A stretch of DNA of 64,000 nucleotides from contig CM067084.1 of assembly GCA_034008185.1 (NCBI GenBank), positions 2,995,385 through 3,059,384 on the forward strand. The letters run 5' to 3'. The DNA is from Gorsachius magnificus. Taxonomy: Eukaryota > Chordata > Aves > Pelecaniformes > Ardeidae. Made by a program: the position numbers and the translations under genes. This document shows positions 1 to 10,887 of the stretch, piece by piece. The notes beneath the pieces are model-generated. The model was given only the letters and a program-made list of their open reading frames with translations, was not told the DNA's origin and ran no database searches. Each line of letters begins with the position of its first letter. Within the stretch, counting starts at the first letter, position 1.

Positions 1-3000
1 TTACTTTGGAAATTTGTTTTGAAAGTCTGCTTTACATTTTTGAAATATATTTAACTGTGGCAGCGGTTTTCAATTCACCCTCCTGAAGCACAGGGAACGA
101 ACAACGTCCTTTGCTTCAAATGGCAATCCCAACCAGGCCTCCTAAATTCACGCTTACCCCTGATTCAAGACAATTAATTATTTCTGTTGCAGTGGTTTTT
201 CATAACACGTTCTCTGTTGAAAATGAGTTTATATTCACCAAATGCCTCCATCGATATGTTTGACTTCCCCCTCCAAATTCCCCGGGCTTTCCTCGGATCA
301 AAATGTCAGGCGGCAGTAAGGTGACAAAGCCAGCGACGACAGATGGGGAGGATGCTATCACTCAGGTGATGCCGACCTCATCTCTTCAACAACACAGCAG
401 CAAGTTAACAGGTATATTGTAAATTAAAAAAAAAAAAAAAATAAAATATCACTGACACTGGGCTAAAGAAATGAACCCAGGCGAAGGGGGCCGGGTAATT
501 TCCAAGTGAAGCGGAAAGCGCTGTGAGTACCAACTCACTGGCACTGTAATTGCCATTGCCACTGGATCTACGCAGAGTGCACTGCAAATCCTCTGCTGCC
601 CGTTCGTATGTTCCCCACGTAAAAGAACCGAAAAGTCAGGAAAAAACCCAAAGGCAGGAGGAGGCGACCAAATTCTGAAGAAAGGGGAAAGGAGCGGCCT
701 GCCTAGGAGTCACAAATGCTGCGTTCTGTATGTCTGCTGTATGACCAAAATTTATTTAAGAAAACTTGGTTCCCAACCTTAGCTTATGTACAAACCCCAT
801 CTGATTAGAAGAAAGCAGAAGTGAAAGGCTGCTATGATACTCCAGCCCACAAGCTACAGGCATAGAGGTCCCCTGCATAATTTCTATCAACTTAGATCTG
901 CACCCCCTAGTACCTAGGGCTTATTTATCATGATTATCAATTTATTCATAAATTCGATTTTTACAGGCCCCTGTATAATAACAATCTGGTCTCCGACTGA
1001 GGCTCTCAGACATTATTATTTATTTACAGAGAAGTAATGATACTTGATGTGCTTCCTGATTTTCCCTTCAGTCAGAGAAAATTATTACGTAATTTAACAA
1101 CTGAAACAAAGTTTGGAAAATGGAATCAAGGGAGAGCATGAACAAAAAATCTGTAATGCTACCTTTGGAACACTGAACTCGGCAAGGATCACGAGTTCTA
1201 CATCAATTCCCAACAGAAGTTGTGAATTAATGTTTTTAAATGAACTTTTAATACAATACTGGATTTTTTTTTAACTGATAGGCACACTGGAAATGTCAAA
1301 TACTCTCAAAACTTAAAATCCATATCTAGCCCCATAAATGGCCCCCTTTGAAAATCTCCTAGGGCGGGGGTTGGACTAGATGACCTCTAGGGGTCCCTTC
1401 CAACCCAAAACATTCTATGATTCTATGATTCTCAAAGTCCCTCCTGTTCAGTGCCACTGAGAATTCAATTCTGTACTTTAATTTAGGCTTTTGTATTTAA
1501 GACTTTCATTGTAAGGCCCGATTTTCATCTGGTGGCATAGAATAATTCAGATATATAACAGAGGTATATGAACCTATATGTACGTTCAGTGATGACTTAC
1601 TCAACAGCCGTATACCGTAAGCAGCCTCCAAACTCCTCATGTATTCATCTGTCCACAGGAAAGCTATGCCTGTTTGTATAAGTACCCCAAAACTTAATTG
1701 CATAGCAAACCTCTGGAGGTCTAGCGTATTCTGATTTATTTCCTAACCGCCTCTAATCTGTGAGTGAAAATAAGTGCACTTTATTCTCTCTATTGTTTTA
1801 TATCTGTGTGGTTCCACTAATAACAACACTAATGCAAGTAAGAGGGAAATTTGTTCAAAGTTAGACCAAAGGCTTTGGCACCGGAGATCTTTTCCTCATC
1901 TCAAATGCCAGTGACTTGAATATCAATAAAGCATCGGCCGGTCTAACATCCTCCACGCATCGCTCGGCTACAACCTTAGAGAATGAAGTAGCTATGGTGA
2001 CAGCACCTTTTTTTCAGCGCAAAACGCTGCGTTCTGGTTTGGCAACACCAACCTCACCATCTGGGGAACCTTAGTGCAGGCAGTGCCTGTGAGCGCCTGC
2101 TATTTATTCCTCCTTTTTAGGACTTGTTCTAAATTATCTTTCATCAACAGTCCCCGCCACAAGCACCACCACCAGAGGTTTACAGTCTGTATATCCCTAA
2201 GGTGCAAGATTCAGACAAGTTCATAGCTGAAAAAAATTGAGGGTTCCCACCTGACTTTTAAAAGCAGAGCTTTGTACACAGATGCAGCTCAAGATTTCAG
2301 ATTTTTATGCAAGCATTAGAGCTCAACTATGCAAGTAAGGCTCAGTATTTGATTCAGTCCTAAACCCCAAGCATCTGCGACCTAGTAGAAAAATCCATTA
2401 CCCTCAAAGTTTAAAGAAATTTATCCAAAATAAATAACTCACGGGTGTCTCTTCATAGCGTAATCCCTATTATTGCAAAGCCTCTCCTACTTACACATGA
2501 CAAGGTACGAGGCTCCACAGCGCAACGCGACGTACGATAGAAAGGAAGCTGCAACTTAGAGCAGGCGTAAATGGAAAAAGTGTGCCAGGACACAGCACGG
2601 GGAACAGCAAAGGTGGCATCTGAAGCTAACAAATACACTTTTCAAAAGGGCTACACTTTCTTGAAAAATTTTACCTAGTTTTTATTTTTCTAACTCTCTG
2701 AATAGATACTCGTGGGTTTATGCACATCTGTGTGATGTGCTGTATGATTAAACAAGAACGTGAAATAAATAACAACGGAAACATACAATCTTTATTAAGA
2801 GACTTCTGGAATTACGCTGGAATTCCTTGTCCAAACCTGACTCAGTCTGATCTTTGCAGGTCATTAATAAATTATGGCTCGCTCTATTTGTAACCTTATG
2901 CCATGTTACTTCTATTCCATATTCCTCCGTTAGTATCAGTGGGACTTGCTGTCAGTGTGCAACAAAATCAAAATTGTTTTCTCATTTCTTTACAGCAGAC

Positions 3001-4066
3001 TTTGGATTTCTTCCCTTCCTCTGAATGAGCAGTGGCATCTTTTAAGTAATCTGTGGGGTTTTATGGCTCTGAGCTCCTAAATGACATCTAGATCAGATAG
3101 GTTTTCTAGACTGCTAATCTTTCTTGCATTACAAAAAAAAAAAAAAGAAAAAAAAGAATAAGGCATGACCTTACAGCAGCGTTTCAAGATAAAATGCAGT
3201 AATGGAAATATAAATTAAAATTAATTTCTTAAATGGTGCACTATTTCTAATGTTCTCCTTTCCTACCTGCTAAAATATTTGTAGATGGGAGGTAAAAGTC
3301 CAAGAAGAGAAAACCTTCCCCTCGCAGAGCGTCAGAACATACTGGTTTCTCCTGGCTTAAAGCAACAGTATCACCCTGCTGATGTTGAGCGCATACTGTC
3401 ACAAACCCTGAAGTCAACATACAGACTACCGAGAGCGTGGGGGACTGAGGGGACTGAGCACGGAAGGAAAGATTCTGTCGTATTTTTGAAAAACAGGATC
3501 TGTTTGAAGGGAAAGTGTCTCGAGTACGATGATGATTGATGTGATTCAGAGCCACCCAGCGAGCATCGTTAAGCTTGGCACCAGTCCAGGGCTGGTACAG
3601 TCCCAACGCTAAGCAGCTCGCTGTGGTGCGCTGCAATGGCTGAGCCTCAGTAGGTGTCAAAAGTGTGGAAATGTAAGGACAAGACTGAAAAGGAGAGGTG
3701 GAACGAGAAACGGAGAAACAGGGCAGGATCTCAACAATATGCAAACTTCTGGGAAGTTTGAGTTTGCAACTCAGACCCGTCTTGAGAAAAAAAGTTTTAC
3801 TCTGCTTTTGAATAGTTTTTTTCCATCTGTACGCACAGAGATTTTTTTACCTAGCTCAGCAAAGCCTGTTGTGTTGCACACGCTTCCACACGCTTAAAAG
3901 ATACACTGAAAGCATTGTAGCACTTCTGCAAAAATCCAACAGAAAGGGGGGGAGACGACTAAACCAGAAAATAAAAAAGGGAGAGGGATACATGGGGAGT
4001 CTGAGGGAAGAAGAGAAAGACAACATTCTGAATTAAGAGCGACATTTTAATGCATCTGCAACTCAC
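1..4066 (-). other. Intron downstream of the R24 exon (partial)
   Basis: I looked for the next exon (expected to encode a TEKHKL-like linker and acidic SDEE stretch) and did not find it, so it lies beyond position 1. The interval has a CR1 tail at 1361-1432, an A16 run at 426-441, and interrupted A-rich sequence at 3133-3155. A minus-strand frame of 165 codons at 3247-3744 shows no domain or splice context. Confidence 0.75.
1361..1432 (+). mobile_element. CR1 retrotransposon 3' tail fragment (plus)
   Basis: Reads gggggttggactagatgacc, then tctaggggtcccttccaacc, then caaaacattctatgattcta and tgattct: the last 70 or so bases of a CR1. It is the same tail type as the copies at 30748 and 51713, and is followed by ctcaaagt exactly as the 30748 copy is. 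Confidence 0.9.
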
Positions 4067-4165
4067 AGTTGTGGTGGTGGTAATCTCCTCCGTTACAACC
4101 TTCAGCGTATCGACCACTGAGATGTATCCCAGCCGCCTTGCAATAGCTAAGGCAGTGTTACCATT
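4067..4165 (-). CDS. ANK2: ANK2 exon encoding ankyrin repeat R24 and start of the linker
   Basis: The exon has 33 codons, opening [19 protein letters not shown] and closing TEEITTTTT. This is the capping repeat: TALA replaces TPLH and the second helix runs out into DTLKVVTEE, after which the linker to the spectrin-binding module begins. The five threonines (ACC ACC ACC ACA ACT) abut the donor gtgagt and would continue in the next exon, which is not in the window. From memory human reads AIAKRLG and TEEVTTTTT, so two substitutions. The acceptor is cccttcag. Confidence 0.96.
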
Positions 4166-6268
4166 CTGAAGGGAAGAGAGAGAAGGGGAGAGAGGGAGCG
4201 CGATGAGAGGGAGGACTGTGATGTGAACCAATGAGATCACCCAACACTGCATGAGCCAGCATTTCCATCCAAAACAAGGCGCAGCCTAGGAAAATCACTG
4301 GGTTTTTTTACCGTTACATCTGACTCCGTCTTTGTAACTTCTTTAAGTTAGCCCCGATTACCATGGCAACACAACACACTTACAACTGCCTGCTATTCTA
4401 AATAAGAAAGCGCTGTATGGTTTAACCCTTCGGTGCTCAAATTTCACCACGCAGAACGTGTCTTGTCTGCAGAAGTTCACATTTTATTTTGCATAAACGG
4501 CTCTGTATCAGAAACACTCTTCTAAAAAAAAAAAAGTATTTTAAAATGCTGCAGTTCCACTTCCAGTTGAAACCGCTGAAGTTTTTTCGGGTACAATTCC
4601 TTCTTGGGGGGATACAAGATTAAAGCTGTGTTGTCCATGTACACTTCCACTACTCCTTACAACAAAAACGTATGTCCAATAAAAGTGCACAAAAGCTGAT
4701 GATTTAACAGACACAAAAACAACCGATATAAAGGCTTGGGGGTAGGGAATTAATTTCCATTTAAATAAATTTATTTGCAATTTAAATGCCCATGATATTT
4801 AGCTGTGCCACTCATCAAAGGAACATTAAAGTGATAATTCAGCAAGTGTTTAGGTCATCCCCTGGGACGTTGGCAGCCTGCGGTCCCCGTGTCACTCGAC
4901 TTGGGGAGGGGCGAAAGAGATGTGTGCCTTTGCAAAGAGCTCTACACAGAATCGTTTTACGTTATTCTGCACTGAACCAACGGACAACACGCCGGCCTAT
5001 GGCGGGAATCGTGCAAAGACACTGTACCGCTCTTTGCACTGAAATAACTTCTCCTGTTGCACCCCTGCACACTGTGCGCAGGGTACCAGCCCGAGAGCTT
5101 CTCTCTACTTCAGTATTGGCTTTAGTTATCTGTACTTTAAGTTCTTCTGTATCAGTCTAGCTCAGCAACCCTGAAGCAACACAGTGTTTGTGGATTAGCA
5201 GCTCAAAATGCATAGATTAGCATCTTCACAGCACAAATAATTTGACTGTTACCATCACTTGCACATTAACTGCTCACATCCTGCTCCCATACCCCCCTGC
5301 CAGATGTCTTGGGTTGAAATCCTCTATTATCTCAAGCTAGAGGTTGCTAGGTGTGGACGAGAACAGATCTAGTACCTGAAACAGCACGCAAACTGTGCAG
5401 CAAAGACCCATCCCCGAGACCCTGCTTGGATTTGGGTTAGATTTGGGCATGACAGCCCCAACATGAGGACTGAAAGCAAGTACAGAGCCTTTCGGTTGAA
5501 TTCACCCAATGGTACCCACAGCCCCAGGAGCTGGCTACAACTGTCTCTTGAGTGATGATCTGGTGCATAAACCAGTATTTTGGATAACTTCACAGAAGAT
5601 TATTCAACACGATCGTTCCAGGACCAAACAGGGCGCCAGTGCTGATTTAAGCATGCACGCGGAAACCTGATCCACTCTGGGGAATGACACGAGTTTTGGA
5701 CACTCCGGCTGCATTTTCAAGATTGCCCAATTAGAGGTGACTAATAACAACAGCAACATGAAATAGGGCAGTTGCATTCCTGGCTGACTGTGGAGAAGGA
5801 GCTGTGCCAGAGGTTATTGACGGTCTTTGAGGAGGCATTAACATCAGTAAGAACCTGAAACAGATCCAGTGGACTGAGGGACAGAAATTTGGGGCTAAAT
5901 CTTCAAAAAAGCCCAGGTTCTGATTTCCCCTTAATTTTTATGGAAAAGTCCTTATCGAGGTATCAATTTACAGACAGAAGAGCTGAGGCAAAGGGCAACT
6001 GAACAAGCACGGCACAGCTAGCCGTGGCCCGCCTGACCCTGCAGCTCAGAAATCCGTTTTCCCACCTCACATTTAGCCAATGAGTTAGATCTGATCTGCA
6101 CTGCCTTAAGAGGATAAGGAAAAGAAGAGGAAGTTACATTTACACATCTGACAACCAGCTGTATGAGGAATACTTTCACCAAAACAAAGGCTTGCTCTTA
6201 AGCCCCGAGAAAGGAAAGAAAAGAACTGTCCAGGGAAACAAGTTCCTGCTGGCACTTCACAGACTTAC
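4166..6268 (-). other. Intron between R23 and R24 exons (2103 bp)
   Basis: Unique sequence. No repeat, RNA gene or extra exon recognised. Confidence 0.75.
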
Positions 6269-6367
6269 GGTGGTGGTGGCGTTGGGCTTGGCCCCATGTT
6301 GGAGAAGAACATTAATGATGTGAGTGTGGCCTTGTTGAGCAGCTTGGTGAAGAGGGGTGTAGCCGTT
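6269..6367 (-). CDS. ANK2: ANK2 exon encoding ankyrin repeat R23
   Basis: The exon has 33 codons, opening [20 protein letters not shown] and closing [17 protein letters not shown] is ANK2-type; ANK3 has NNASPNELTV (from memory). The exon ends in three ACC codons directly at the donor gtaagt; human ends NATTA as I remember it. The acceptor ends ggacaacag with the pyrimidine-rich tract displaced about 25 nt, so it looks comparatively weak. Confidence 0.96.
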
Positions 6368-8983
6368 CTGTTGTCCACGGCGGTTACGATAAAAGCAAAC
6401 AAACACAGAACAACAAGCACCAGTAATTAGATTAGATGCTTTTGCTTTGCTTCCTTCTGCTCCTTTTGGGACATTTCAAAAAGAAAGCAGGCCATCAACC
6501 CAAAGGTAATAAATCTTCAGTAATACTCCTTCCCCGGATTAATGAAAAGACAAAGGAAGATAATATTTTTATTCACAAATTGTCTCTCATCTCACCAACA
6601 TAGGCAATCTCTGGAAAGATAATTCCTCGCTTCCTAAATCAGAGGGAGGAACAAGGAGGAGCAGTACAGTGGCATGCTGAGGCAGAGAATATTTTTCTTC
6701 CTCTCACATATTTGTCTCCTATAGAAGCCCCATGATTTGCCTTTAAAGTATTTGAGCCAATTTTAAAAATATGTAATTTTTAACATCAGTGATTTGAAAC
6801 TATTTGCTTTTTAAAAGGCTATAACCTATTACAAACGTCAATCAATTTTAGCTTTACTTTGCCTTCAAAAGGCTCGAGCAAGCTATAACTACACTTAAAA
6901 ACACGTACACAACGTCTGTATTAATAAACACGCTTAACTCCATATACTTCTCTGCTCCACTGATTCACTCTGATGTTACACAGTGCAGAAATATAACCAA
7001 AGTGTACTTCAGCTAGCTGATCTGGGATGGTATTGTGTAAGGCCAGTCAGGCAATTAATTTATAAAATTGTTTGCAATTGGCTTTGAAAGCAAGCAGAGA
7101 ATAATCTGGAAGAAAACAGCAAGTTGATCTCACTGTGCACTTATGTAAAGCCTGGGGGCAGGCTCCGAAAGACACACTCGGAGAGCTCCCTCTTTTGCAA
7201 ACAAATAGATGCAAATAACGCTTTGAACTACTAATTAAATAGTGACAGGTCAGAACTGTTACAATTCTTATATTTACAGTATGTGGGCATGGACTACTAA
7301 GAAATCAAAGGAGGACTTTACTGTAGGTTGTAGTGCAATGTAAATTCAATACCTTTACTTAAATATTAGTGCAGTCCTTCAAAAACAGCATTCAGCCATA
7401 TTATTTTTCCCTGGAGATGGCACAAAGTATCATGCAGTCTTTATCTAGTTAAAAGACCGAGCTGCAATAGAAGTTACTTATTCTTTAACATGCCCGTCCT
7501 GAATCCAGCCAGGATGGATTTCCTCTTTAGACTGAGTCCATGGTACCAGCTCACAGATTGCCAGTATTTTCATTGGTCCCTAGGTGTGAGATTTTGGAGA
7601 ACCACTGCCCCATACTCTCATACAAACAGGATCCTGACTTTAATTAAATCATTCTAAATAAGCAAAATACCTGGGGAAATGGTTCCAGAATCTGGCCCAG
7701 TGGCTCCTCAGACATCGAGTGAGACCTAATGCTAAAGATGCAAGTTAACCTTTAGTTAGCCTCCAAATACCTCAGCTGAATGCCTTGGCACCTATCATTT
7801 GGATCCTGCTAGTGTCTGCGTCGTTAATTCTTATCAGCTGTTTTTTCTAGTGGTGTTGCCTGTTCTTTTGGAACCCCTGGGTTTTGCCCATTGGTTTTGG
7901 GTGATCTCAGGAGGGACGGGCCAGCATCTTTTCTTTATTTACTTTGCTGTTTCTTACCACATTGAGCTGTGACCACTGTGATGAAATACTGCCTCTTCAC
8001 TGAGAAATGAATCTATCCCATAGGTCGCAGCTGGGGACAGAGGAGCTGGCCAGAGGGACCAGCAGATCACAAGCCTGTGATTTTGACTGGATCTTACAAA
8101 CACTAAGTATGTCACTAGAAGTATCAACGGACTTCTTCACGTTGATCCCAAGACATCCCGCCTGAAGCTAGCAGCTAGCTATTGCCCGAAGCCAGCTTTA
8201 ACTAAGCTGAAACCCTGCAGCTCCTTTCCAATAAGGGTGACGTGATGCAACACACTGTTGCTGTCACCCAAACCTCTCTCTGTGCATACTCAGGAGAGAC
8301 ACAATTCTTGCTACAAAAGGCATCACATTCAGCTGTTGTGCCCACCCGTTTATACCAGAAGAAACTGCTGAAGTCAGTGGATTCTGTTCAGACTTTGGCT
8401 ATAGGCAGTCAGGCCCATTTCAGTGGGCGCACGCCAGTAACAGCGTACCCAGATTCCCCTCAAAAAAACCCCAAACCTGTCTTCAGTAAACTGCTTTCCT
8501 CCACCACAGCTGCCTCATCTCCTGAAGTCATACCACCCACGCTTGGATCAGCAGGAATTCTTCCCATTCTTCTCCCAGTAGACCAGAGAGAACCTGGCAT
8601 CACCCTCAAAGCATCTGAATTGTTACTTACTGGTTTGGCAGCACACCGGTATTACGCTGGTGTAAACCATGTGTAAATGAGATCAGAAACAAGCTCATGT
8701 TTTTTAGTTTCCAAGTCGAAAGGAAAAAAAAAAAACCAAAACCCAATAAAATGGATTCTCTATCTCCTTCTTTCATATGCCCAAAGAGTTACCAGTCTTT
8801 TCTTTTGTGAACGCTACACAATGAGATGGAGCAGAGAGGAGGCATTCCACTACGGCGACTCATCACCGTGTTGACACCTACCATGTAGCAAATGCAGTTT
8901 CCTAGTGCAAAGGCACCTATTGATAGTGTTTGGTTACCAGGTTCGTAATAAAAAGCAAAAGCAAGCAATGAAAAATTCTTTAC
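6368..8983 (-). other. Intron between R22 and R23 exons (2616 bp)
   Basis: Unique AT-rich sequence. An open plus-strand frame of 144 codons at 8242-8676 shows no domain and is taken as chance. Confidence 0.75.
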
Positions 8984-9082
8984 CTTTGTTTTAGCATTCA
9001 CATTTGCTCCCTGCTTGAGAAGAAAATTCACCATTTTGATGTTTCCATAGTGACAGGCCACAATTAGAGGTGTATATCCAAG
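8984..9082 (-). CDS. ANK2: ANK2 exon encoding ankyrin repeat R22
   Basis: The exon has 33 codons, opening [19 protein letters not shown] and closing [12 protein letters not shown] in place of TPLH removes the usual turn histidine, a feature of ANK2 R22; ANK3 reads MGYTPLHVGCHYG (from memory). The acceptor is tattgtag and the donor gtaaag. Confidence 0.96.
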
Positions 9083-9189
9083 CTACAATAAGAAAACAAA
9101 GAAGTAAAACTGCAAGCTCAGTGGAACATTCCTTTTACACTGGTAGCACTCTTCGGCACACTGGGGACAGTAGCCACTCCACGATTTAC
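9083..9189 (-). other. Shortest intron, between R21 and R22 exons (107 bp)
   Basis: A minimal intron with normal GT-AG ends (gtaaat and tattgtag). Confidence 0.92.
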
Positions 9190-9288
9190 CTTTGTCTGAG
9201 CATCTTGGTTTGCGCCATGTTTTGTGAGTATTTCAGCTACGTTCACTTTATCCTCTTGAGCTGCAAGGTGTAAGGATGTCAGTCCAGT
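9190..9288 (-). CDS. ANK2: ANK2 exon encoding ankyrin repeat R21
   Basis: The exon has 33 codons, opening [19 protein letters not shown] and closing [12 protein letters not shown] replaces TPLH, an ANK2 trait. From memory human ANK2 starts S, has VADILTKHGADQDAHTK and so differs at four positions. The acceptor is ccccag and the donor gtaaat. It is separated from R22 by a 107-bp intron, the shortest in the window. Confidence 0.96.
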
Positions 9289-10689
9289 CTGGGGGTGGAA
9301 TACACAAAATTAAATAAATAAATAAAGATTAAAATAAGAATAAAACCTACATTATGTGAGGAAAGGAAATCTAGACTTTCCCACTTCCTCATCTTTAAAA
9401 CATGAAGAGATCCTAACTATAGCTTCTAAGTATGGGTGTTTTTTTTTTTTTTTAAACAAAGTAGAGTTGATGTTTCTCCTCTTCCGGCTGACAAACAGCT
9501 CCAAAGCAATTACATCACCATAACCACAGAGTAAAACTTTCAGGCATTAACGCTGACGCTCAGATTTTATACGATGATGTCACTTGGGAAGCTGAGGAGC
9601 CCATTAATAAACCAGGGAAGCACATTCACTGTGCTTCCCACTCCTCAGACAGCAAAGGGAACCTTGACAACTGCAGGCACGAGTCAGAATGAAGAAGGTA
9701 TTTCCAGAAATAGATCCCATTCAAAGATGCCAAGGAAAGGGATGCAGCCTTTAACCAAAAGCTCACTGTGATCACACACACAGTACTTGCCTGTGGACAA
9801 GGCAGGAAACACGTTTTGTAAGAGAAATTAAAATCGCCTTGTTTCTCATTGCTTAGGTAGCATAATTCATTAATGCCAGATGATGAGAGACTTGAACCTT
9901 CTCTTTTCACTTGCAGGAACAAAAGCTGCAGGCTTTTGACCTTAAGTAAATATGACTTACACATGCCTAGATAAATCTGGTGATCTATGGAGATCTACAG
10001 TAATGGATCTTTTTGAGGAATTCATGTACAATCATTAAAAAAAAAAAAAAAAAAGAAAAAGGGAAGGTCCTCCATTGGATTTTTCTCATTCGCCACTCTG
10101 CTAATAATGTTGTTTTGTTATTTGCCAGACACTGCCAATTTCTTCCACTTGGAAAGAAGGCTGAAGGGTAAATATGTGAGGAACAGAACCTTTGCTGGCA
10201 AGAGCACTGAACTTTGTTAGACTGTAGCTCTCAGGTTTCTGATACACGTTGTTAAATCTACCCACGGACCCACAAACTCCAGAATTTTACATTCCTCTTC
10301 CTTTGCATCTAATGTAAAACTCCAGGAGTAAAACTTCTGCGAATGCTCAGAAACAATTTTCTCCTGCCTGCCTTTCCTCCTGTAACCTCTCAGCCAGAGC
10401 CAGGTTTCCTCCAGCCATGGCAAACAGCTGCAGCTCCTCCTGTGCGTTACCCAGTACAGCTATTAATTACGTGATATAAGTGAACTGGTCAATCCATCTG
10501 CCGGTCCTGGATACCCTCTTCTCGCTTTTACTGTTCAGCCACCTGTTGTCACTTCTGCAGACTCACAAATATGTATATAAGGAAGCGAAGCTGAGAATTC
10601 CTGATAATCTGACATCATTCCTACGCTGCGCTTTGCATCTCGCTGGATACTCCCACCCACAGTCCTTTTTGTCTCCGGTTGTGAGTTAC
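9289..10689 (-). other. Intron between R19-R20 and R21 exons (1401 bp)
   Basis: Unique sequence with a T15 run at 9439-9453 and an A18 run at 10037-10054. Nothing else recognised. Confidence 0.8.
10037..10054 (+). repeat. Poly(A) tract, 18 bp
   Basis: Pure A run, then gaaaaagggaagg. No polyadenylation signal close upstream. Confidence 0.9.
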
Positions 10690-10887
10690 CTTTGTCGCCA
10701 CGTGGATATTGGATCCTTTCTCCAACAGTAAGGTCACCATGTCAGTGTGGCCTTCTTGGGAGGCCAAATGAAGCGGGGTGACTCCCTGCTTGGTCAGAAT
10801 GTTGGTCTCAGCCCCATAGTTCAATAGAGTAGTAGCTATCTGCATCTGATTTTTCTTGGCAGCAATATGCAGAGGGGTGTATCCATT
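10690..10887 (-). CDS. ANK2: ANK2 exon encoding ankyrin repeats R19 and R20
   Basis: The exon has 66 codons. R19 opens [19 protein letters not shown] and closes AETNILTK; R20 opens [19 protein letters not shown] and closes SNIHVATK. From memory human ANK2 has [17 protein letters not shown] and LLLDKGANIHMSTK, so several loop and helix residues differ. The acceptor is ggtgttag and the donor gtaact. R19 contains the first in-frame methionine downstream of the CpG island (KKNQM). Confidence 0.96.

Noticed and set aside
3247..3744. 165-codon minus-strand open frame
   Set aside because: No domain, no ankyrin pattern and no plausible splice borders; in the intron after R24. Treated as chance.
8242..8676. 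144-codon plus-strand open frame
   Set aside because: Antisense in an intron with no recognisable motif; consistent with chance.
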